Positions 44,694 to 50,003 of a stretch of 50,003 nucleotides of DNA are shown one piece after another. Position 1 is the stretch's first letter. Each line of letters begins with the position of its first letter. Made by a program: the position numbers and the translations under genes. Below the pieces are notes generated by a model, which worked only from the letters and a program-made list of their open reading frames with translations, made no database searches and was not told the origin of the DNA. The DNA is from SHYQ01 sp041674525 (GTDB taxonomy: Bacteria > Chloroflexota > Dehalococcoidia > UBA2979), in the NCBI GenBank assembly GCA_041674525.1, contig JBAYVN010000010.1, positions 1 to 50,003 on the forward strand, given 5' to 3'.

Positions 44694-46658
44694 ATGAACG
44701 CACGCTCCACCCGCAACGTCTTCGTCTACCTGCTCATCCTGGTGGCGCTGGTGCTGGTGGTGGTGATGGTCTTCCGACCCGCCACGGCCTCCTCGGAGAA
44801 GCCGATCTCGGACGTGATCTCCCTCGCCCAGCAGGGCAAGGTCGAGTCCATCCAGGTCAATACCGACACCCTGGTCGTCAAGCTCAAGGACCAGGCCGAG
44901 CCGATCAGCTCCCGCAAGGAGTCGGCAGCCTCTGTGCAGGAGATCCTGAAGGACGCCGGCGTTCCGATCGGCGGCACCAACGGCGTGCGCGTGGAGGTCA
45001 AGGGCCCCAGCCAGTTCGGCAACGTGTTCGGGCTGCTCCTGAACTTCCTGCCGCTGGTGATCTTCGGGGCGATCCTCGTCTTCATGATGCGGCAGGCCGG
45101 CGGCGCCAATAACCAGGCGATGTCCTTCGGCAAGAGCCGCGCCAAGATGTTCACCGGGCAGAAGCCGACGGTGACCTTCATGGACGTCGCGGGGCAGGAA
45201 GAGGCCAAGCAGGAGCTCGAGGAAGTCGTCGAGTTCCTGAAGTACCCGGAGAAGTTCGCCGCTCTCGGCGCGCGCATCCCGCACGGCGTCCTCCTGGTCG
45301 GCCCTCCGGGCACCGGCAAGACGATGATCGCCCGCGCCGTCTCCGGCGAGGCGGGCGTGCCGTTCTTCCACATCTCGGGCTCGGAGTTCGTGGAGATGTT
45401 CGTGGGCGTCGGCGCCAGCCGCGTGCGCGACCTGTTCGACCAGGCGAAGCGCAACGCCCCCGCGATCGTCTTCGTTGACGAGATCGACGCGGTCGGCCGC
45501 CAGCGCGGCGCCGGTCTGGGTGGCTCGCACGACGAGCGCGAGCAGACCCTGAACCAGATCCTCGTGGAGATGGATGGCTTCGAGAGCAACTCGAACGTGA
45601 TCGTGATCGCCGCCACCAACCGGCCGGACGTGCTGGACCCGGCGCTGCTGCGCCCCGGCCGCTTCGACCGCCAGGTGACACTGGACCTCCCCGACCTGCG
45701 CGGCCGCCGCGCGGTGCTGGACGTCCACGTCAAGGGCAAGCCGCTGGAGCAGGATGTCTCACTGGAGACCATCGCGCGCCAGACGCCCGGCTTCTCCGGC
45801 GCCGACCTCGCGAACCTCGTCAACGAGTCCGCGATCCTGGCCGCGCGCCGCAACCGCAAGCGCATCTCCATGGACGAGATGAACGAGGCGGTGGACCGCG
45901 TGATCGCGGGCCCGGAGCGGAAGTCCCGCGTGATCACCGAGATCGAGAAGAAGATCATCGCCTTCCACGAGGCCGGCCACACCGTGGCCGGGTACTTCCA
46001 GCCGAAGGCGGACATCCCGTTCAAGGTCACCATCGTCGCGCGCGGCCTCGCGGGCGGGTTCACCCGCTCGCTGCCCGCGGACGACCGGCGCCTCCAGGAC
46101 CGCTCGTACTACGAGGCGATGATGACGATGGCCCTGGGTGGGCACGTCGCCGAGGAGATCGTCTTCGGGGAGATGACCACCGGTGCTCACGACGACATCG
46201 GCAAGGTGACGCAGATCGCGCGCAACATGGTCACCCAGTGGGGCATGTCGGCCCGCATGGGGCCGCGCACCTTTGGGCGCCGCCAGTCCATGGTCTTCCT
46301 CGGCCGTGACATCTCGGAGGAGCGTGACTACTCCGAGCGCACCGCGCAGGAGATCGATGACGAGGTGCGCCGCGTCATCGACGAGGCCCACCAGCGGTGC
46401 CGCACGGTGATCGCCGCGCACCGCGACAAGCTGGAGGAGCTTGCCAGCCGCCTGATCGAGGTGGAGACGGTGGAGGGCGAGGAGCTGCTGCGCATCCTGG
46501 GACCGGCCGAGAACCGCCCCGCTCCCGCCGACCTGTCGACGCCGCCCGCGCCGCCCCCCGCCTCGTCCGCGTCGCGGGAGGAGGAGCCGGAGGAGGCCCC
46601 GCAGGGCCGTCCGGGCCTGGCGTGGGGTAAGCAGAACGCAGCGACCCCCGGGGAGTAG
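44694..46658 (+). CDS. ftsH: ATP-dependent zinc metalloprotease FtsH
   Basis: The 654-residue protein has two N-terminal TM helices (about 9-27 and 115-133) flanking the periplasmic domain, an AAA ATPase with Walker A GPPGTGKT near residue 203 and VDEIDAVGRQRG, second-region-of-homology ATNRPDVLDPALLRPGRFDR, and the zinc site HEAGH at 425-429. FtsH degrades misfolded membrane and regulatory proteins. The C-terminal 60 residues are Pro/Glu-rich and variable. The start at MNARSTRNVFVYLL is the first in front of a TM helix; the longer frame has no conserved residues. Confidence 0.97.
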   Translation: MNARSTRNVFVYLLILVALVLVVVMVFRPATASSEKPISDVISLAQQGKVESIQVNTDTLVVKLKDQAEPISSRKESAASVQEILKDAGVPIGGTNGVRVEVKGPSQFGNVFGLLLNFLPLVIFGAILVFMMRQAGGANNQAMSFGKSRAKMFTGQKPTVTFMDVAGQEEAKQELEEVVEFLKYPEKFAALGARIPHGVLLVGPPGTGKTMIARAVSGEAGVPFFHISGSEFVEMFVGVGASRVRDLFDQAKRNAPAIVFVDEIDAVGRQRGAGLGGSHDEREQTLNQILVEMDGFESNSNVIVIAATNRPDVLDPALLRPGRFDRQVTLDLPDLRGRRAVLDVHVKGKPLEQDVSLETIARQTPGFSGADLANLVNESAILAARRNRKRISMDEMNEAVDRVIAGPERKSRVITEIEKKIIAFHEAGHTVAGYFQPKADIPFKVTIVARGLAGGFTRSLPADDRRLQDRSYYEAMMTMALGGHVAEEIVFGEMTTGAHDDIGKVTQIARNMVTQWGMSARMGPRTFGRRQSMVFLGRDISEERDYSERTAQEIDDEVRRVIDEAHQRCRTVIAAHRDKLEELASRLIEVETVEGEELLRILGPAENRPAPADLSTPPAPPPASSASREEEPEEAPQGRPGLAWGKQNAATPGE

Positions 46659-46682
46659 CCCGGGGCCACAGGGGCGGCGAGA

Positions 46683-46696
46683 GCCCCGCGCGGGGC
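46683..46696. terminator. Palindrome between converging ftsH and DedA genes
   Basis: GCCCCGCGCGGGGC is a perfect 14-nt palindrome in the 73-nt space between two converging genes, in line with a bidirectional terminator. No T-run is present. Confidence 0.45.
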
Positions 46697-46731
46697 GCCT
46701 GTCTGGTGTTCCCGCCGCTGCCTGGAGTCGC

Positions 46732-47517
46732 CTACCTGGAGTTGACCGAGTCGTGCTGGCCCTGCTCACGCAGGGCCAGTTCGCTGTCCGGGGTGGCGGG
46801 GTCCGGGTCGGGCCCGACGTCCGTGACCGGCGTCGAGATGCGCTCGGCAGCCTCGCGCGCACGGAACTCCCGCATCCGCCGCTCGAAGAGGCCGCGCATC
46901 ACCAGGAACCACGCCGTCGCGATCACCGCGAGCCCGATCCGGATGAACGGCGACTCCTTCAGTGAGCCGTCATCGTTCAGCACGGCGGTGCCGAACACAA
47001 AGCCCGCCCCGATCCAGGCGATGTTGAAGAAGACCGCACCGAATATGTCCATCGGAAGCCAGATGCGCAGCGGAAGGCGCAGCACCCCCGCCGCCGCGGG
47101 GCCGACGGACCGCGTGACGCTGTAAAAGTGATAGAACGGGATGAGCCAGCGCGCCCGCCCCTCCATCATCGCCTCGCCCACCCGCAGCGCCGGGCCGAAC
47201 CGCGACTCGAGGAGCGTCTGGGCCCACAGGCGGCCCACCGCGTAGGAGATGATGTCCCCGAGGATCGTGCCCGCCGATGCGACGGCGATGACCACGGCAA
47301 TGTTCCCGTCGCCCTTCGCCGAGGCGGTGCCCCCGATGAACATGATGACCTGGCCCGGAAAGACCATCCCGACCCCCACGATCGCCTCTGCGAGGGCCGA
47401 GAAGAAGACGATCGGGGTGCCGTACAGGTCGAAGAGATGCCGGATGGCGACGAAGACCAGGTCCGTCAGCCAGTTGAAGGCGTCGTACGGGGCGGTGATG
47501 AGGTCGAGAAGGCTCAG
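46732..47517 (-). CDS. DedA-family membrane protein (CTG start)
   Basis: The frame has conserved DedA sequence upstream of its first GTG (47379): LITAPYDAFNWLTDLVFVAIR and DLYGTPIVFFSALAEAIV. Between the upstream TGA and that GTG there is no ATG, GTG or TTG. The CTG at 47517-47515 is preceded by GGAG (47527-47524) with 6 nt between, so it is the best start, giving 261 residues. Other marks are FPGQVIMFIGG, YHFYSVTRSVGPAAAG and about five TM helices. DedA proteins are undecaprenyl phosphate or lipid translocases. The tail is acidic and polar. Confidence 0.85.
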   Translation of the reverse strand: MSLLDLITAPYDAFNWLTDLVFVAIRHLFDLYGTPIVFFSALAEAIVGVGMVFPGQVIMFIGGTASAKGDGNIAVVIAVASAGTILGDIISYAVGRLWAQTLLESRFGPALRVGEAMMEGRARWLIPFYHFYSVTRSVGPAAAGVLRLPLRIWLPMDIFGAVFFNIAWIGAGFVFGTAVLNDDGSLKESPFIRIGLAVIATAWFLVMRGLFERRMREFRAREAAERISTPVTDVGPDPDPATPDSELALREQGQHDSVNSR

Positions 47518-47632
47518 TCGGGACTCCAGTCGGCGCAGAGCGGGTCAGGGTGGCCCCGGAGAAAAGGGTGGGGTACCCCCGATGCACCACTCACAGTGTG
47601 CCACAGGACGGCGTTTCACTGACCGCCGCTCG

Positions 47633-47661
47633 TTGACCCACCTGCCGGTGCTCCGTACACT
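47633..47661 (+). promoter_or_regulatory. Promoter of the rplU-rpmA-rpmE group
   Basis: TTGACC (47633-47638) and TACACT (47656-47661) are separated by 17 nt, a near-ideal housekeeping promoter. A leader of about 25 nt precedes rplU, with GGAAGG close to the ATG. Confidence 0.75.
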
Positions 47662-47692
47662 CCATAGTCTACGCAACTTCGGAAGGCACACC

Positions 47693-48007
47693 ATGTTCGC
47701 CATCATCCGCTCCGGCGGGAAGCAGTACCGCGTGCGCCCCGGCGACAAGATCGCCGTCGAGCGCCTCGACGCCGCCGAGGGAGCGGAGGTCGCCCTGGAC
47801 GAGGTCCTGCTCGTCGGCGACGAGGACCGCACGACCGTGGGCTCCCCCACCGTCGCCGGCGCCACCGTGCGGGCGCGGGTGGAGGCCCACGACCGCGCGC
47901 CAAAGGTCACGTTCTTCCACTTCAAGAACAAGACCCGCAACAAGACCATGCGCGGCCATCGCCAGCAGCGGACGCAGCTGGTGATCACCGACATCTCGGC
48001 CGGGTAA
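47693..48007 (+). CDS. rplU: 50S ribosomal protein L21
   Basis: The 104-residue protein is a standard L21: MFAIIRSGGKQYRV, GATVRARVEAHDR, and FHFKNKTRNKTMRGHRQQRT. It binds 23S rRNA. It is followed 12 nt later by rpmA. GGAAGG lies just before the ATG. A longer frame that begins upstream in the DedA region is rejected. Confidence 0.98.
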   Translation: MFAIIRSGGKQYRVRPGDKIAVERLDAAEGAEVALDEVLLVGDEDRTTVGSPTVAGATVRARVEAHDRAPKVTFFHFKNKTRNKTMRGHRQQRTQLVITDISAG

Positions 48008-48019
48008 GGGAGCGCACAC

Positions 48020-48280
48020 ATGGCTCACAAGAAGTCCGGTGGTTCCAGCAAGAACGGCCGCGACTCCGCAGCGCAGCGCCTGGGCGTGAAGCGCTCGGAC
48101 GGCCAGTTGGTCACGGCCGGCTCGATCATCGTCCGGCAGCGCGGCACGCGCATGCACGCCGGCGACAACGTCGGCGTCGGCAAGGACCACACGCTCTGGG
48201 CGCAGGTGGAGGGCAACGTCCACTTCAGCCCCTACGCCAAGGGCCGCCGCAAGCAGGTCTCCGTCATCCCATCGGCCTAA
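48020..48280 (+). CDS. rpmA: 50S ribosomal protein L27
   Basis: The 86-residue product starts MAHKKSGGSSKNGRDSAAQRLG, typical for L27 without the cleaved N-terminal extension of Firmicutes. It sits near the peptidyl transferase centre. It is between rplU and rpmE; the obg gene that often follows is absent. Confidence 0.98.
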   Translation: MAHKKSGGSSKNGRDSAAQRLGVKRSDGQLVTAGSIIVRQRGTRMHAGDNVGVGKDHTLWAQVEGNVHFSPYAKGRRKQVSVIPSA

Positions 48281-48311
48281 GCGGCCGTTCCATCCCCGAA
48301 GGGAGCCTCGC

Positions 48312-48518
48312 ATGAAGGCGAGCATCCACGCCAAGTACGAGCAGGCCACCGTCCGGTGCGCATGCGGCCACGAGTGGACCACGCGGTCCACGAAGCCGGA
48401 GATCCACCTCGACGTGTGCTCCAACTGCCACCCGCACTACACGGGTGAGCAGCGCATCGTCGACACCGCGGGCCGCGTCGAGCGCTTCCGCCGCCGCTAC
48501 CAGAAGGCCGGGGCCTAG
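48312..48518 (+). CDS. rpmE: 50S ribosomal protein L31, zinc-binding type
   Basis: The 68-residue protein has the zinc ligand cysteines of the C+ form (CACGHE and CSNCHP), plus HPHYTGEQRIVDTAGRVERF. AAGGGAG lies 6 nt upstream of the ATG. The gene follows rpmA by 31 nt and ends before a strong hairpin. Confidence 0.98.
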   Translation: MKASIHAKYEQATVRCACGHEWTTRSTKPEIHLDVCSNCHPHYTGEQRIVDTAGRVERFRRRYQKAGA

Positions 48519-48574
48519 TTCCCAACCCGCGTCGCGGCACGTCGCCGCACGTGGCGACACAACGTTGCACGATC

Positions 48575-48605
48575 GAGGAGGGCGGCCGGCTTGGCCGCCC
48601 TCCTC
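48575..48605 (+). terminator. Terminator hairpin after rpmE
   Basis: GAGGAGGGCGGCC (48575-48587) and GGCCGCCCTCCTC (48593-48605) form a perfect 13-bp stem closed by a GGCTT loop, the most stable hairpin in the window. A shorter one (GTCGCC, 48541-48546, with GGCGAC, 48553-48558) precedes it. No T-run is present. Confidence 0.85.
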
Positions 48606-48679
48606 GCGTCCGCCTGCGTTCCATCGCCTTCCCTCGGTCTCCCTCGCGCTCCCGGGCGGTGGTCGCGTAGGCTGATCGT

Positions 48680-49561
48680 GTGAGCACCCCCACCTACGGC
48701 GGCCAGGCGGTCATCGAGGGCGTCATGATGCGTGGCGCCACGGCGATGGCCATCGCAGTCAGACGCCCCGACGGTTCCATCGCCGGCCGCTCTGAGCGCC
48801 TCCACGGGGTCTTCACCGGCCCGCTGCGCCTCGTGCCGCTGCTGCGGGGAGTGCTGGTGCTCTTCGAGACCCTCACGCTGGGCATGCGCGCCCTGACCTG
48901 GTCGGCGGCCGTGGCCTCCGACCAGGTGGACGAGCGCGGCGAGGCGCACCGCCTGACGGTGATCGACTGGTTCGTGCTCCTCGGCGCCTTCGCCGTGGGC
49001 ATGGGCGTGTTCTTCGTCGGCCCGGTGCTGGCGACCGCCTGGCTGGACCGCCTGCTCCCCGCGCGCTGGATGCCCCTGCTCATCGAGGGCGTGCTGCGTG
49101 TCGCGCTCCTGCTCGGCTACATCTGGGCGATGGGGCGGTCGGGAGACATCCGCCGCGTCTTCCAGTACCACGGCGCGGAGCACATGACGATCTACGCCCA
49201 CGAGGACGGGCGCGAGCTGAACGTCCCCGCGATCCGCCGCTACCCGAAGGAGCACCCGCGCTGCGGGACCTCGTTCCTGCTCACCGTCGCGCTGGTGTCC
49301 ATGGTGGTGTTCGCCTTCGCTGGCAGCGACCCGCTGTGGTGGCGCCTGTCGTCCCGGCTCATCCTGATCCCGGTGGTCGCGGGAGCCTCGTACGAGGCGA
49401 TCCGCTTCGCGGGGTTCCACCAGCGCTGGCCGGTGGTGCGCTGGCTCTTCGCGGGCAACATGGCGCTCCAGAAGCTCACCACGCGGGCGCCCGACGACGA
49501 GCAGATCCAGGTCGCGATCGCCGCGCTCCAGCGCGTGCGCGACCAGGAGCGTGTCGCCTAG
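48680..49561 (+). CDS. DUF1385 membrane protein
   Basis: The 293-residue protein has the DUF1385 pattern: YGGQAVIEGVMMRG at the start, FQYHGAEHMTIYA in the middle, KEHPRCGTSFLL, and four or five TM helices. The His/Glu-rich middle could bind a metal. The family has no known function and is often found next to rpmE, as here. The GTG start has no ribosome binding site, and TAGGCT lies exactly 6 nt upstream. Confidence 0.9.
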   Translation: MSTPTYGGQAVIEGVMMRGATAMAIAVRRPDGSIAGRSERLHGVFTGPLRLVPLLRGVLVLFETLTLGMRALTWSAAVASDQVDERGEAHRLTVIDWFVLLGAFAVGMGVFFVGPVLATAWLDRLLPARWMPLLIEGVLRVALLLGYIWAMGRSGDIRRVFQYHGAEHMTIYAHEDGRELNVPAIRRYPKEHPRCGTSFLLTVALVSMVVFAFAGSDPLWWRLSSRLILIPVVAGASYEAIRFAGFHQRWPVVRWLFAGNMALQKLTTRAPDDEQIQVAIAALQRVRDQERVA

Positions 49562-49646
49562 CGCGTGGCTCGCCGGCCCGGGCAGTGGCCCGCGCTCCGG
49601 CTCCGCCTGCGGTGACCATGAACACGTCCAGACGACGGGAGAACCG

Positions 49647-50003
49647 ATGAGCACCACGAACCAGTTGGAAGAGGGCCTGGACCTCACGCTCGACTTCGAC
49701 AAGCTGGCGAAGGCGGCGGAGTCGCCGGGGATCCTGCCATGCGCCGTCCAGAACGTGGACACCGGCGAGGTGATCCTGGTCGCGTACGTGAACCAGCTCG
49801 CGCTCCGCACATCGATCGAGCGCCGGATCGCGGTGTTCTGGAGTACCTCGCGGCGCGAGCTGTGGATCAAGGGCGAGACGTCCGGCGAGACCTTCGAGCT
49901 GCTCGAGGTGCTCGTGAACTGCGAGCAGAACTCGCTCGTCTACCGCGTTCGCCCGAATCGCGGCGGCATCTGCCACACGAAGAACCGGAAGGGCGAGCCG
50001 CGC
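49647..50003 (+). CDS. hisI: HisI-like phosphoribosyl-AMP cyclohydrolase, 3' end beyond window
   Basis: The visible 119 residues match HisI: VAYVNQLALRTSIE, VFWSTSRRELWIKGETSGE, then LVNCEQNSLVYRVRP and GGICHTKNRKGEPR. HisI opens the ring of PR-AMP in histidine synthesis. The metal-binding DCDxD of the classical enzyme reads NCEQN here, while the Cys ligands are kept as far as the window shows. Such a variant may be a HisI subgroup, so classical activity is probable but not certain. GGGAG is 6 nt before the ATG. No stop is reached at the edge. Confidence 0.82.
   Translation, partial: MSTTNQLEEGLDLTLDFDKLAKAAESPGILPCAVQNVDTGEVILVAYVNQLALRTSIERRIAVFWSTSRRELWIKGETSGETFELLEVLVNCEQNSLVYRVRPNRGGICHTKNRKGEPR

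Overview
The window is about 50 kb of high-GC bacterial chromosome, densely packed with mostly housekeeping genes and no phage, insertion sequence or CRISPR array that I can see. Gene content (selA, a eukaryote-like single-chain glycyl-tRNA synthetase, a DarA/PstA-type PII protein, DUF1385 next to rpmE, 7Fe ferredoxin, Sco/PCu(A)C, a membrane-free globin-coupled chemoreceptor) and GTG/ATG usage fit a GC-rich Chloroflexota (Dehalococcoidia/Tepidiformia-like) or a relative. That placement is inference from general knowledge; no rRNA gene is present to prove it.

Layout. 1-2.5 kb: reverse serine-biosynthesis pair (serA, cut by the left edge, plus a class V aminotransferase) under a promoter with a palindromic operator. 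2.6-6.4 kb: divergent selA-mutS2, where mutS2 appears to start at CTG inside the selA end. 6.6-12 kb: a zinc-ribbon/double-module protein, a histidine phosphatase and Nudix pair, a tRNA(CAT), a response regulator with a degenerate kinase partner, HinT and a cytochrome P450. 12-19.4 kb: an ABC1/UbiB-type kinase, a TetR-MMPL pair with a near-perfect operator, and a large FAD/Fe-S 2-hydroxyacid dehydrogenase. 19.5-23.9 kb: an HDOD protein, a globin-coupled chemoreceptor and a three-gene copper-delivery operon. 24-25.2 kb: a lower-GC patch with a frameshifted gene and a lipoprotein, ending at the 3' end of tRNA-Gly. 25.6-32.2 kb: a universal stress protein, then a complete reverse chemotaxis operon cheW-cheA-cheC-cheD-cheY-cheB-cheR. 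32.4-39 kb: small unknown genes, an OmpR-like regulator, uvrA with a LexA-box promoter, and a foreign-looking OLD-family nuclease. 39-50 kb: ferredoxin, glyS, a DarA-like protein, a tandem HD-GYP protein, yraN-rnhB, ftsH, a DedA protein (also apparently CTG-initiated), rplU-rpmA-rpmE, DUF1385 and the start of hisI.

The most distinctive observations are two independent genes whose conserved N-termini can only be reached from a CTG codon with a well-placed Shine-Dalgarno sequence; repeated small tandem duplications at gene 3' ends, several of them including the stop codon; a 40-nt ghost copy of the glyS tail placed exactly 41 codons past its stop; a two-domain HD-GYP protein in which each domain has lost a different part of the motif; and a histidine kinase without recognisable ATP-binding boxes coupled to an intact receiver. 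I did not find a convincing new multi-gene defence or biosynthetic system; the nearest candidate is the lone OLD nuclease behind uvrA.
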